DNA from: Polynucleobacter meluiroseus
GTDB lineage: Bacteria; Pseudomonadota; Gammaproteobacteria; Burkholderiales; Burkholderiaceae
Assembly (NCBI RefSeq): GCF_900205755.1
Contig: NZ_OANS01000005.1
Coordinates: 86,427-150,426 of the forward strand
DNA length: 64,000 bases
Direction of reading: 5' to 3'
Both the position numbers and the translations under genes were made by a program. This document shows positions 30,939 through 40,059 of the stretch, one piece after another. Each line of letters begins with the position of its first letter. Positions within the stretch are counted from its first letter, which is position 1. The notes under the pieces are model-generated. The model was given only the letters and a program-made list of their open reading frames with translations, did no database searches and was not told where the DNA came from.

Positions 30939-32693
30939 ATGCGCATGTCCCGAATTTTAAGTCTCCTTACGGCGATTATCGGCTGTATGACGACCCTAGA
31001 CGGAATTGCGGCAACCATTTACCCAATCGATCAAGCCTCTATTTTAGCGGGCTCAAAATTTGACCTACGCATTGAATTAGACAATGTCGTGGAGCAAAAA
31101 TCAATCAAGGCGATGTTGAATGGCCGCCCAATTGATCAGCTCAAATTCTCTGGCACTCAATTTATCCCCTCTGAGGCGGGCAAGGGGAGTACCTTGATTC
31201 TGCGCGATGTGGTGATTGATCAAGTTGCCCGCTATCAACTGAAAGTGAATGCTGGGGCTGAGCAGGCAGAAGTATCTTGGGATGTCTATGGTACGGGTCC
31301 AGCCAAGGTCAAAAACGTGATCTTGTTTATTGGCGATGGGATGACAATTGCCAATCGAACTGCCGCCAGAGTGTTATCAAAAGGAATTGTGCAGGGTAAA
31401 TATCAAAGCGCGCTGTCTTTTGATGACATGCCGCATATGGCCTTGATCGGCACTTCTGGATCTGACTCTTTGATTACGGACTCCGCTAATTCCATGAGCG
31501 CCTATATGACCGGGCACAAAACGGGTGTAAATGCGATGGGCGTTTATGTCTCGCGTGCGCAAAATACCCTTGAACACCCTAAAGTAGAAACGGTTGGCGA
31601 GCTGATTAAACGCAAAACCAATAAGTCGCTTGGAATCGTTTCAGACGCCGAGGTGGAGGATGCTACCCCGGCTGCCGTAGTGGCGCATACCCGCAGACGT
31701 ACTGACAAACAATACATTGCTGATCAATTATTCGCCAGCAATGCTGAAGTGATTTTAGGTGGCGGCTCAGCCTACTTTGTGCCTCAGGGCAGCCCTAATT
31801 CCAAACGCAAGGATAACCGAAATCTCGTTGAGCAATTTCAAACCAAGGGGTATGCCGTCGTGGCCACTCGTGATGAGTTAGTAGCGGCAGGCAAGAACCC
31901 CTCCACCAAAAAGTTATTTGGCAGTTTTCATCCTGACAATATGGATGGCTCCTTGGATCGCTTTATTCTAAAAAAGAATACCGTGCCACAATACCCGAAT
32001 CAGCCTGACTTAACAGAGATGACTCAAGCCGCTTTGAATGTCTTGTCAAAGAACCCGAATGGTTTTTTCTTAATGGTAGAAGCGGCGCTGATTGATAAAT
32101 TTAATCATCCTTTGGACTGGGAGCGTGCAGCTTACGACACCATCATGCTCAGTAATGCGGTTCAAGTAGCTAAAGACTTTGCCAAGACGCATCCCGACAC
32201 CTTAATTATCGTTACTCCCGATCACACGCATAGCGGCTCGATTTCTGGTGTAGTTGATGACAGCCGACCCGGGCCTTTACGTGAAAAAGTCGGCGTATAT
32301 GCGAATGCAGGATATCCAAATTACCCAACAGCAAATAATGCGGGCTACCCAGAAAAAGTGGATGTCTCGAGAAGGTTGGCTTACTTTTACAGCGCTTACC
32401 CCGACCATTTTGAAACCATGCATCCTAAAATGGATGGCACCTTTGTGCCCGCAATTAAAGGTGAGGGCGACGTTTATATTGCCAACCCTATTTATCAACA
32501 ATTGCAACATGACGCTATTCATGTAGATGGTAATCTTCCAGCCCGAGCAGACGTGGGCGTGCATAGTGCTGATGATGCCGTTTTGACTGCTACCGGTCCT
32601 GGATCCGAGCGCTTTAAAGGGTTTATGGACAATACCGAGGTATTTAAGGGGATAGTCAATGCGCTAGGTTTGGCGCCTACCCCTCTGAAATAA
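30939..32693 (+). CDS. Alkaline phosphatase, PhoA-type family
   Basis: A 584-residue exported phosphatase that releases phosphate from organic esters. A signal peptide (MRMSRILSLLTAIIGCM...DGIAA) precedes an N-terminal beta domain of about 100 residues. The alkaline phosphatase domain then begins at NVILFIGDGM, with the metal ligand D. The nucleophile is S182 in TDSANSMSAYMTGHKTG, and further metal ligands are in EAALIDKFNHPLDW and VTPDHTHSGS. The family is the bacterial alk_phosphatase superfamily. The protein is longer than E. coli PhoA and has an extra N-terminal domain. A consensus PHO box indicates PhoB control. Confidence 0.9.
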   Translation: MRMSRILSLLTAIIGCMTTLDGIAATIYPIDQASILAGSKFDLRIELDNVVEQKSIKAMLNGRPIDQLKFSGTQFIPSEAGKGSTLILRDVVIDQVARYQLKVNAGAEQAEVSWDVYGTGPAKVKNVILFIGDGMTIANRTAARVLSKGIVQGKYQSALSFDDMPHMALIGTSGSDSLITDSANSMSAYMTGHKTGVNAMGVYVSRAQNTLEHPKVETVGELIKRKTNKSLGIVSDAEVEDATPAAVVAHTRRRTDKQYIADQLFASNAEVILGGGSAYFVPQGSPNSKRKDNRNLVEQFQTKGYAVVATRDELVAAGKNPSTKKLFGSFHPDNMDGSLDRFILKKNTVPQYPNQPDLTEMTQAALNVLSKNPNGFFLMVEAALIDKFNHPLDWERAAYDTIMLSNAVQVAKDFAKTHPDTLIIVTPDHTHSGSISGVVDDSRPGPLREKVGVYANAGYPNYPTANNAGYPEKVDVSRRLAYFYSAYPDHFETMHPKMDGTFVPAIKGEGDVYIANPIYQQLQHDAIHVDGNLPARADVGVHSADDAVLTATGPGSERFKGFMDNTEVFKGIVNALGLAPTPLK

Positions 32694-32714
32694 TTAGTAA
32701 AAGTCAATATATGC

Positions 32715-32732
32715 GTAAAGTAATATCTTTAC
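32715..32732 (+). terminator. Weak hairpin after alkaline phosphatase
   Basis: GTAAAG (32715-32720) pairs with CTTTAC (32727-32732) around a 6-nt loop, 22 nt after the stop. The stem is short and no T-run follows, so the terminator call is tentative. Confidence 0.3.
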
Positions 32733-32815
32733 TGTGAGTATTAGAAATCTCACCTCGGCATTTTCGGCTGTTATAAAATAACTGACACGCTTGCTACTGG
32801 GAAAGAGCCTCAATC

Positions 32816-33010
32816 ATGTCTAAATTCGAGTACAAAGACGCAGTGCGTAAGCTGCAAGAAAAAGGCCATATTGCTTTGGACGATTTCAAGTCCTTAAGCT
32901 ACGAGGACTTAGATGAACTCCTTGAAGAGATCAAAAAATGGTGCATCTATGCAAACGGTAAGCCAGATAAGCTAAAAAAAGAATCAAAGAAAGACAAGAA
33001 AAATAAGTAA
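32816..33010 (+). CDS. Small lysine-rich hypothetical protein
   Basis: A 64-residue protein with an acidic helical middle (ALDDFKSLSYEDLDELLEEIKKW) and a very basic tail (KKESKKDKKNK). There is no known domain or signal peptide. GGAAAGAG lies upstream at a slightly long distance from the ATG. It is convergent with the second pstS gene, with 20 nt between the stops. The amphipathic helix plus basic tail could bind nucleic acid or act as an adaptor, but nothing in the sequence proves it. Confidence 0.6.
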   Translation: MSKFEYKDAVRKLQEKGHIALDDFKSLSYEDLDELLEEIKKWCIYANGKPDKLKKESKKDKKNK

Positions 33011-33030
33011 GCCCTTTTTTCTTGTTGTAA

Positions 33031-34041
33031 TTATTGGACCTGCGTCCACACCGATCGTCTGATAAATTCAAAGGTGCTGGAAGGCAAGGGGACATACTCT
33101 AAGTTGCGGGCGATATCTTGACCCTGCCGAAATCCAAAATCAAAAAAACGCATCACCTCGGCGCTTGCGGCGGGGTCATCCGCATTTTTATAAAGCAGAA
33201 CAAAAGAGGCTGCGGTAATGGGCCAAGCCTTTTCACCTAATGCGTTCGTAATAAAGGTTGCCATGCCAGGAAATTTAGTCCAGTCAGTACCAGTGGATGC
33301 GGCCGTGAAAGACTTATCACTAGGAGCAACATAATTGCCACTAGCGTTCATCATCAGCGTATAGCCTAGGTTGTTCTTTTTCACATAAGCGTACTCTGCA
33401 TAACCGATCGTATTTTTGATGCGAGCAACGGTTGCAGTGACCCCTTCATTGCCCTTGCCGCCAATTGAACTTACCGCTGGCCATTTGACAGTTGGGCCAG
33501 AGCCCACCTTGGCTTTCCAGGAGGGGCTAATTTTGGATAGATAGTCTACAAAGATCGCCGTAGTGCCGGATCCGTCGGCACGGTGCACCACGGTAATCAA
33601 CTCTTTAGGAAACTTTAGATTGGGATTAAGTTCTTGAATTTGCACATCATCCCAGCGCAAAATCTGCCCCATGAAAATCTCTGCCAATACAGGGCCCGTC
33701 AGACGCAATTGCCCCGGCTGAATGCCAGCCACATTAATAATAGGAACAACCCCGCCAATGATGGCTGGGAACTGTACCAAGCCCTCACTTTGTAATTCCT
33801 CATACTTGAGGGGATAGTCCGAGGCAGCAAAATTGACTGTCTTTTCCTTAATTTGCTTAAGGCCGCCTGAGGAGCCAATCGATTGATAATTTACCTTAAC
33901 GCCAGTTTCTGCTTTGTACGCCTCGGCCCATTTTGAATAAAGTGGAAAGGGGAAAGAGGCGCCTGCGCCAGTAATATCCACGGCGCCAGCTGGCAACGCG
34001 ATGATGCAGAGTACTAGCGCTAATGATTGCTTCAAATTCAC
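33031..34041 (-). CDS. Second phosphate-binding PstS-like protein
   Basis: A 336-residue periplasmic binding protein, clearly paralogous to the pstS product at 23.3 kb: signal peptide, mature start VDITGAGASFPFPLYSKW, and phosphate loop RADGSGTTAIFVDYLSK. The start is probably GTG 34041, as no ATG fits the signal peptide. It has no permease genes beside it and probably uses PstCAB, perhaps with different affinity. Upstream (34042-34322) a single CTGTCAT heptamer is present on the reverse strand but no second half at 11 nt, so a PHO box cannot be claimed. Otherwise that gap shows nothing recognisable. Confidence 0.92.
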   Translation of the reverse strand: MNLKQSLALVLCIIALPAGAVDITGAGASFPFPLYSKWAEAYKAETGVKVNYQSIGSSGGLKQIKEKTVNFAASDYPLKYEELQSEGLVQFPAIIGGVVPIINVAGIQPGQLRLTGPVLAEIFMGQILRWDDVQIQELNPNLKFPKELITVVHRADGSGTTAIFVDYLSKISPSWKAKVGSGPTVKWPAVSSIGGKGNEGVTATVARIKNTIGYAEYAYVKKNNLGYTLMMNASGNYVAPSDKSFTAASTGTDWTKFPGMATFITNALGEKAWPITAASFVLLYKNADDPAASAEVMRFFDFGFRQGQDIARNLEYVPLPSSTFEFIRRSVWTQVQ

Positions 34042-34322
34042 CTGGGGACTCTCGATATCAACCTTCAGAAGTCTACATTCTAATTTATTCGCATGACAGA
34101 TTGAAGAAGGTTAATTAAACGAATTAGATCAACGCCGTTTGGGAGTGATTCTAAATTAAGATCCATTACTAAACTCCATCCTTAAGTATCAAAAATAGTG
34201 GATCAAATTCATCCAATTTTCGTGACACCATCATACTAATGTGCAGACTATTTTGCCACCATAACTATAGTTATATCCTTTATATAATTCACCAGCATTT
34301 GCCGACTATGTAATTTACAAGC

Positions 34323-35165
34323 TTAAAAACGCCATGTGAGGCCCACTTCTGTGCGGGTGGCGTAAGGCCCTAACCCCGAGCTAAGAATCCCCATATTAGC
34401 CGCACTGCGTAAATACGATAAGCCGATATCTACAGAATCGAGTGGGGAAATAATGACGGCGATTAAGGCGTAGTTCAATAAATATTGTTCAGTTGTGGGC
34501 GGATTGGTATTTAGTCCCATGTCCAATGCCAGCTTTAGCCCAGGAAGAATCTTCCAGACAGGGGCAACTGATAAAAAATAGATATTGGTTCGATTGGTAT
34601 CGTAACTTTGATTTACGGCATAGTTGATGTTGTAGGGTGAGCGCATATAAGAAGCATTGACATGAATGTCAAATGGATCAAAATACAGCGACCCTATCAA
34701 GCCCCCGCCATAGTTCAGTGCCGCATAACCAAGACCCCCAATTTGTTGCTGCGTGGTGCTGGGAAGGCTGAGGATGGGTTTAACTGCAAAGGCCCATTGG
34801 GCATCGCTTGCCTCCGCAAAACGCCACTTGACTGAAATTACCTTATTGGCGAACCTAGAATAATTGCCATTCGGTTGCTTGAAATAGGTAGTGCCTATTG
34901 AGGCTTCCACAGTGTCGCTTAAGCCCCGCGTATAGGTAAATGGTAGAGCTCTAGCGTCTTGACCCCCAAGAAATTCTTCGCCGGGCGTGAGGACATTCTC
35001 AACCGGTGCACCACTATTTGTATGATTATTAATATGAAAAGCATAAAGCTCAATTTGATTTCCATCACGCACTACCGTAGCCGCATCATCGGTATTAAGG
35101 GGTTCAAAGGCGAGACAAGTGAGCGGTAATAGAACGAGGGCAATAAGTAGGGGTGTTTTTGGCAT
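34323..35165 (-). CDS. Outer membrane beta-barrel protein, uncharacterised
   Basis: About 280 residues. A signal peptide with a hydrophobic core (LLIALVLLPLTCLA) is followed by a chain of alternating strands such as TVEASIGTTYF, DIHVNASYM and SVDIGLSYL, and it ends in TWRF, with the terminal phenylalanine typical of BAM substrates. No family name is assigned. ATG 35165 is preferred over TTG 35189, and neither has a good ribosome binding site. It shares its upstream region, including an 11-bp tandem repeat, with the divergent ArsC-like gene. A role in phosphate- or stress-related transport is only inferred from location. Confidence 0.65.
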   Translation of the reverse strand: MPKTPLLIALVLLPLTCLAFEPLNTDDAATVVRDGNQIELYAFHINNHTNSGAPVENVLTPGEEFLGGQDARALPFTYTRGLSDTVEASIGTTYFKQPNGNYSRFANKVISVKWRFAEASDAQWAFAVKPILSLPSTTQQQIGGLGYAALNYGGGLIGSLYFDPFDIHVNASYMRSPYNINYAVNQSYDTNRTNIYFLSVAPVWKILPGLKLALDMGLNTNPPTTEQYLLNYALIAVIISPLDSVDIGLSYLRSAANMGILSSGLGPYATRTEVGLTWRF

Positions 35166-35222
35166 GAGATATTTGAATATTAGTTTCAAAATACCAGTGT
35201 TTTATGACGCCATACCAAGTGG

Positions 35223-35266
35223 CTTAGTCATTTCTTAGGCATTTCCTAGTCATTTAATTGACACAT
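35223..35266. promoter_or_regulatory. 11-bp tandem direct repeats, PhoB-like operator candidate
   Basis: Three adjacent 11-bp units, CTTAGTCATTT, CTTAGGCATTT and CCTAGTCATTT (35223-35255), are followed by a weaker fourth, AATTGACACAT. The 11-bp period with a conserved heptamer and AT-rich 4-bp tail matches how PhoB and other OmpR-family regulators bind, though the heptamer differs from CTGTCAT. The repeats sit between divergent genes, 58 bp from the barrel gene start and 83 bp from the ArsC-like start. Confidence 0.55.
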
Positions 35267-35348
35267 AAATATCTATAATCTAATACGATTAAGCATAAAT
35301 TAAAGACCTAATTCAAACCCATTCAATCGCGCAAAATCCTACCTATTC

Positions 35349-35846
35349 ATGACTAAAACTTACAACATCTTGTTCATTTGCGCCGGTAATTCGGCTAGAT
35401 CCGTTTTGGGTGAAGCGCTTGCTACCACTCTGAGTCATGGTCGATTTATTGGATATTCAGCCGGCACTGATCCTGAGGGAGAGGTCCATTCTGAGGCGAC
35501 AAAAATGGCAAAAGAAATGGGTTATCCAGCGAATTTACTGCGCAGTAAAAGTTGGGATGAATTTGCAAGAGAGGGCTCGCCCCACATGGATTTCATTATT
35601 ACCTTGTGTGATGAAGCTGCTGGCGAAGAGTGCCCATATTGGCCTGGACATCCAGCCACTGCCCACTGGGGAATTGCCGACCCTGCTCACGACAATCAGA
35701 CTCCCGAAGAGGCTCATAACGCTTTTAAGAAGGCTGAGATGGCACTGCGCAACCGCCTAGAATTGCTGCTAGATCTTCCGGATGAGAAATTGCATCACCT
35801 AGAGATCTCAGATCACCTAGAGAATATTCATAAGCAGTTTGCTTAG
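35349..35846 (+). CDS. ArsC-like low-molecular-weight phosphatase family protein
   Basis: A 165-residue protein of the LMW protein-tyrosine-phosphatase/thioredoxin-type arsenate reductase fold. The P-loop CX5R is C11-AGNSA-R17 followed by S18. The general acid is the aspartate in IADPAHDN. Extra cysteines in LCDEAAGEECPYWPGHP fit arsenate reductase ArsC-type members, which often read CDEA..CP.WP. No other ars genes are near. Within a phosphate gene region an arsenate detoxification role next to phosphate import is reasonable inference. A strong hairpin lies 33 nt after the stop. Confidence 0.82.
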   Translation: MTKTYNILFICAGNSARSVLGEALATTLSHGRFIGYSAGTDPEGEVHSEATKMAKEMGYPANLLRSKSWDEFAREGSPHMDFIITLCDEAAGEECPYWPGHPATAHWGIADPAHDNQTPEEAHNAFKKAEMALRNRLELLLDLPDEKLHHLEISDHLENIHKQFA

Positions 35847-35878
35847 CAGCCCAGTTTTAACTAAGCCGCACTCCAAGG

Positions 35879-35906
35879 CGTTAAGATGGGTAATCCTATC
35901 TTAACG
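35879..35906 (+). promoter_or_regulatory. Hairpin immediately upstream of the DUF2252 gene
   Basis: CGTTAAGAT (35879-35887) and ATCTTAACG (35898-35906) are perfect 9-bp arms. Inner GGG/CCT extends the stem to 12 pairs with one G-U, leaving a TAAT tetraloop. It ends 8 nt before ATG 35915 and is followed by GGGG, not T-rich sequence, so it may be an operator or translation control element. A terminator for the ArsC-like gene is the alternative. Confidence 0.55.
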
Positions 35907-35914
35907 GGGCAAAC

Positions 35915-37375
35915 ATGCCTGTAGCTAATAAAAATCGCGCCGCTCCCCCCAAGCTAAAGTTTGCAGTGCTAGACGCAGTTGAAACCTTTCAATCCTCTCG
36001 TCCAAGCATTCAGCAACGTCTTGAGTTTGGCAAATCATTGCGCAAGCAGGTGAGTTTCGCGGAGCAAGGAACCTACACTCCGCCTAAACATCGCGTAGAT
36101 CCAATTACCATTTTAGAGAAGCAGGCAAAAACTCGGATTGCTACGCTCATCCCCATCCGCTATGAGCGCATGATGGAATCCCCGTTTGCTTTTTATCGCG
36201 GTGGTGCAGCCATCATGGCGCAAGACTTAGCCAATCAAGCCACTACGAATATTACGGTGCAACTCTGCGGTGATATGCATGTTTCCAACTTCGGGCTTTT
36301 TGGCACCGCTGAGCACCGCCTCATTTTCGGCATCAATGATTTTGATGAAACGCTTCCTGGTAGTTGGGAGTGGGATATGAAGCGCCTAGTGGCGAGCGCT
36401 GTCATTGCCTGTGAATCCTTGGGCGGCAGTGAGGGGATGGGTAAATCCATCGTTCGTCGCATTAGTTCTGAGTACCGTAAACGCATGGCGCAGTATGCGC
36501 AAATGCCTTACTTAGAATTGGCGCAACAATTCATTGGCGAACAAGACATTCGCAAACACTTTAGCCCTGAGCATCAAAAAAAGTTGGATCTGTATTTAAA
36601 AATTGCCAGAAAGCAGAGCAACATTCAGGTGCTCCAAAGCTTAACTACCCTCGTTGGCAAGGATCGAAAAATTGTTAATGAACCGCCGCTGATAGAGCAT
36701 TTTGCGAAAAAGTCTGATGGGGTGCCTTTAATCAACTTGATTGATAACGCCTTAGTGCATTACGCGAGTTCTTTGGCGGAAGATCGCAAGGTACTCTTTG
36801 GCCGTTATTCCTTAAAAGACTTTGCCAGAAAAGTAGTGGGAGTGGGCAGCGTTGGTACAAACTGCATGGTTCTGTATTTCGAAGGCGATCGAGAAAATGA
36901 TTGTTTGTTTTTGCAATACAAAGAAGCGCAGCCCTCTGTCCTTTCTCCTTATTTGGGTCAGTCTATTTATAAAGATATGGGGCGGCGCGTGGTGTCCGGC
37001 CAGCGTCTTCTGCAGGGTGCACCTGATATTTTCTTAAACTACGGCTTGCTTAAGTACGACATCGATCGAGCACAAGGTTTTTATCTGAGGCAGTTGCGTG
37101 ATATGAAGGGCGGTATTGTGATTGGAAAGGGCGGGGTTTCATTAGAGAACTTTCCGGACTATGCCAAATTGTTTGGCTGGGCCTTAGCTTTAGGCCACGC
37201 GCGTTCTGGCGAGGCAGCCATGATTTCCGGATACTGTGGAGCGTCTGCGGAGTTCGATAAGGCGATGTATTCTTTTGCAAAAGCTTATGCAAAACAAAAT
37301 GAGGCGGATTACGCGTTGTTTCGTAAGGCTGTTAAAAAAGGCCAACTAAAAGTAGCTAACAAAAGTACTCAATAA
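35915..37375 (+). CDS. DUF2252 family protein
   Basis: A 486-residue cytosolic protein. Features typical of DUF2252 are [20 protein letters not shown] near residue 85-105, [10 protein letters not shown] (a kinase-like HxD-type segment), [19 protein letters not shown], and the later [16 protein letters not shown] and [11 protein letters not shown]. The fold resembles aminoglycoside-phosphotransferase/kinase-like proteins, so a phosphotransfer role is possible but unproven. It ends 5 nt before the second MgtC-type gene, which suggests cotranscription. Confidence 0.88.
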   Translation: MPVANKNRAAPPKLKFAVLDAVETFQSSRPSIQQRLEFGKSLRKQVSFAEQGTYTPPKHRVDPITILEKQAKTRIATLIPIRYERMMESPFAFYRGGAAIMAQDLANQATTNITVQLCGDMHVSNFGLFGTAEHRLIFGINDFDETLPGSWEWDMKRLVASAVIACESLGGSEGMGKSIVRRISSEYRKRMAQYAQMPYLELAQQFIGEQDIRKHFSPEHQKKLDLYLKIARKQSNIQVLQSLTTLVGKDRKIVNEPPLIEHFAKKSDGVPLINLIDNALVHYASSLAEDRKVLFGRYSLKDFARKVVGVGSVGTNCMVLYFEGDRENDCLFLQYKEAQPSVLSPYLGQSIYKDMGRRVVSGQRLLQGAPDIFLNYGLLKYDIDRAQGFYLRQLRDMKGGIVIGKGGVSLENFPDYAKLFGWALALGHARSGEAAMISGYCGASAEFDKAMYSFAKAYAKQNEADYALFRKAVKKGQLKVANKSTQ

Positions 37376-37380
37376 GAACC

Positions 37381-38097
37381 ATGGAAGCTTTTCATAATTT
37401 TAATTTGGCCTCATTGGCCGATACCGCTCTCAGCCTTTCCGCTGCCTTTGTCTTTGGTGGCCTAATCGGGCTTGAGCGGCAATACCGCCAGCGCACTGCT
37501 GGCCTACGCACCAATATTCTCGTTGCCCTTGGTGCTGCCATCTTTGTTGATGCGGCTAATCGCCTAGGTGGCCATGAGGGCGCAGTGCATGTCATGGCTT
37601 ACGTAGTGTCGGGTATCGGTTTCTTAGGCGCCGGTGTGCTGATGCGCGAAGAAGGGAATATTCGCGGTATTAATACAGCCGCCACGCTGTGGGGGTCAGG
37701 TGCAGTAGGCGCATGTGCTGGCGCGGATCTTATTCTTGAAGCAGGCTTAGCAACCTTATTTGTTTTGGGGGCCAATACTTTATTGCGACCAGTGGTGCGC
37801 ATCATTAATCGACAGCCCTTGGACACCATTTCTGTTGAGGTGACGAATTCTATTTTTGTGATTACTCCTAAAAAGACGCAAAAACTGGCTTTGAAGTTGT
37901 TGATTGAAACTTTGGAAAAAGCAGGTTATCAAACGCAAGATATTCAAGTTCACCAGTTTGGTAGTGATGAGGTGGAAATTCAGGCGGTCTTAACCGACTC
38001 TGCTGTAGAGGGTGATTTGATGGATCACTTAATCGAGCAGCTAGCCAATATGGAATTTGTTAATCAGGTATTTTGGAGTCCAAGCACCTCCGATTAA
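37381..38097 (+). CDS. MgtC/SapB family membrane protein with C-terminal ACT-like domain
   Basis: A 238-residue protein with about four to five N-terminal membrane segments ([42 protein letters not shown]) and a soluble C-terminal region of about 90 residues ([21 protein letters not shown]) like the ACT-like domain of longer MgtC proteins. The acidic and arginine residues of the conserved membrane loop are present. It is the second family member in this window and is probably cotranscribed with DUF2252. Confidence 0.9.
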   Translation: MEAFHNFNLASLADTALSLSAAFVFGGLIGLERQYRQRTAGLRTNILVALGAAIFVDAANRLGGHEGAVHVMAYVVSGIGFLGAGVLMREEGNIRGINTAATLWGSGAVGACAGADLILEAGLATLFVLGANTLLRPVVRIINRQPLDTISVEVTNSIFVITPKKTQKLALKLLIETLEKAGYQTQDIQVHQFGSDEVEIQAVLTDSAVEGDLMDHLIEQLANMEFVNQVFWSPSTSD

Positions 38098-38147
38098 AAG
38101 GCATCACATTCATTTGTCTTTAATTTGAAATATGATGAGTTCACTAT

Positions 38148-38366
38148 GTGGCTGTGAACACGCCAACTCAATACCGCCTCTCGACGATTACCTGTCCCAA
38201 CTGTCAAAGTCAGGAAGTCTTTAAGCTATCTCCAGGAAACTCCCAGCAGTTTTACCGTTGCCCATCCTGCAGCAATATCCTTAAGGCCAAATCAGGTGAT
38301 TGCTGTATTTTTTGCAGCTTTGGAAGTGAAGATTGTTTTAGCTCGGAACAAAATCTCGCTTGTTAG
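38148..38366 (+). CDS. Small zinc-ribbon-like protein with GDCCIFCSFG motif
   Basis: A 72-residue cysteine-rich protein. CPNCQSQ and CPSCSN form one four-cysteine zinc ribbon, followed by GDCCIFCSFGSEDC, a motif that is widespread in proteobacterial small proteins annotated GDCCVxCSYG. The function is unknown. The start GTG 38148 is uncertain because no ribosome binding site is obvious and the next in-frame GTG lies two codons later. It is located between the MgtC-type gene and ppx. Confidence 0.6.
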   Translation: MAVNTPTQYRLSTITCPNCQSQEVFKLSPGNSQQFYRCPSCSNILKAKSGDCCIFCSFGSEDCFSSEQNLAC

Positions 38367-38463
38367 TCTCCCGCGCTAAGACTTGGGATTAAACTAGCAA
38401 CAAAACCCGCTTTATAAAAGCTGGAAATCGTTACTTAACTTTGCGTTACTAATAGGAACTTTC

Positions 38464-40026
38464 TTGACCTCGTTTAAAGACGTCTCTGGAGCGAATTCAA
38501 CCGACCTCGTCGCTGCGGTTGACCTCGGTTCCAACAGTTTTCGCATGCTAGTCGCCCAAGTAGTCAACACCCCTTCGGGCACCCAAATTCGGCCAATTGA
38601 TACCCTCAGAGAATCGGTACGTCTTGCAGCAGGGCTTACTGACAACAAGTTACTCGGAAATGAGGCCTATCAGCGTGGCTTGGCTGCGATTCGGCGTTTT
38701 GGCGAACGTATTCGTGGTTTTGACCCTAGCAAGGTGCGTGCGGTAGCAACCAATACCCTACGGGTCGCAAAGAATGCTGCCAGCTTCGTGCGCGACGCGG
38801 AGGAGGCGCTGGGCTTTCCGATTGAAATTATTGCTGGAGTTGAAGAGGCGCGCCTCATTTATATTGGCGCCGCGCATGAGGTGCCGGCCGCACAAGGGAA
38901 TCGCTTAGTGGTAGATGTTGGTGGCGGCTCAACTGAGCTGATCATTGGTAAAGGATATGAGCCTAAGTTATTAGAGAGTTTGTATATCGGTTGCGTATCG
39001 CACAGTATGCGATTCTTTCCCAAGGGCAATATTGACGCCCATGCCTTTAAAGAGGCTGAGTTAGCCGCTCGCCGAGAAATCCAAGTAATCGCAGGCGCTT
39101 ATCTTAAGACGGGCTGGAAGCAAGTGATCGGTTCATCAGGAACTGCGCGTGCATTAGCAGAGTTGATTACAGAAAATCAGTTAAATGGTGTCGACGATAG
39201 TTTGAGCGTTAGGCGTATAAGTGGCTTGGGTGGCCTTATTACTCGCGAAGGCCTTCGGGCTATGAAAAAGCATCTCCTGAAATACGAGCATGTGAATCAG
39301 GTAGAGCTTATTGGACTCAAAGACGACCGCCGTGCAGTTTGGCCCGGCGGTTTAGCCATCATGATTGCCGTTTTTGATGAGCTGGGCATTGAGTCTATGG
39401 AGGTGACTGATGCCGCTTTGCGCATTGGCGTGCTCTATGACTTACTGGGCCGCTCGCAGCATGACGATATGCGCTTTGTCACCGTTGAGCAGTTTATGCA
39501 GCGCTACGGGGTTGATCGATCCCAGGCTATTCGAGTCGGCAAACAAGCTACTGAATTTTTAACCCAATTACCTCAGCCAAGTTCTGAAAGTAGGGACGAG
39601 AACGTCGCATTATTGCAGTGGGCCGCCAATCTTCATGAGATCGGCCTATCCATCTCCCACAACGGTTATCACAAGCATTCAGCCTATATTGCTGGCAATG
39701 CAGATATGCCTGGGTTCTCTAAGAACGATCAGGCTAGGTTGGCGGCTTTACTGATTGGACACGCCGGTAAATTAGGTAAGCTGGCTAACAATGCGAGCTT
39801 TTACGACTGGCGCATGCTATTTTGTTTGCGTTTGGCACAGGTATTAAGTCGCGGCAGAGGAAATGAAGATTTTCCCAAGGTACGCGTTGCCGATAACAAT
39901 GGCATGTACTCAATCAGCTTATCTAAGGAGTGGATAAAGGCGCATCCCTTAACGGAATTTAGCCTTCAAAAAGAAGCGGCCGAATGGGAGCGTATCGGCC
40001 GACCTTATGAAATTATTCTGAAATAA
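38464..40026 (+). CDS. ppx: Exopolyphosphatase (Ppx/GppA family)
   Basis: A 520-residue Ppx/GppA phosphatase that degrades polyphosphate or pppGpp. The ASKHA-fold phosphate loops are VDLGSNSFRML at the N-terminus and VDVGGGSTELI. The catalytic region EIIAGVEEARLIYIGA and the C-terminal HD-like domain with NLHEIGLSISHNGYHKHSAYI identify the long form. TTG 38464 is taken as the start because AGGA lies 8-10 nt upstream and the family N-terminus requires it. It ends at a bidirectional terminator. PPK2 and CYTH genes 4-5 kb away point to polyphosphate turnover. Confidence 0.94.
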   Translation: MTSFKDVSGANSTDLVAAVDLGSNSFRMLVAQVVNTPSGTQIRPIDTLRESVRLAAGLTDNKLLGNEAYQRGLAAIRRFGERIRGFDPSKVRAVATNTLRVAKNAASFVRDAEEALGFPIEIIAGVEEARLIYIGAAHEVPAAQGNRLVVDVGGGSTELIIGKGYEPKLLESLYIGCVSHSMRFFPKGNIDAHAFKEAELAARREIQVIAGAYLKTGWKQVIGSSGTARALAELITENQLNGVDDSLSVRRISGLGGLITREGLRAMKKHLLKYEHVNQVELIGLKDDRRAVWPGGLAIMIAVFDELGIESMEVTDAALRIGVLYDLLGRSQHDDMRFVTVEQFMQRYGVDRSQAIRVGKQATEFLTQLPQPSSESRDENVALLQWAANLHEIGLSISHNGYHKHSAYIAGNADMPGFSKNDQARLAALLIGHAGKLGKLANNASFYDWRMLFCLRLAQVLSRGRGNEDFPKVRVADNNGMYSISLSKEWIKAHPLTEFSLQKEAAEWERIGRPYEIILK

Positions 40027-40030
40027 AACA

Positions 40031-40053
40031 AAGGGGCCTCTTAAAGGCCCCTT
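40031..40053. terminator. Bidirectional intrinsic terminator
   Basis: AAGGGGCC (40031-40038) pairs with GGCCCCTT (40046-40053) around a 7-nt loop containing TTAA. It lies between the convergent ppx and acyltransferase genes. Confidence 0.8.
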
Positions 40054-40059
40054 GGAGTG

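Noticed and set aside
34085..34110. PHO box for the second pstS
   Set aside because: Only one CTGTCAT heptamer is present on the reverse strand, with no partner 11 nt away.
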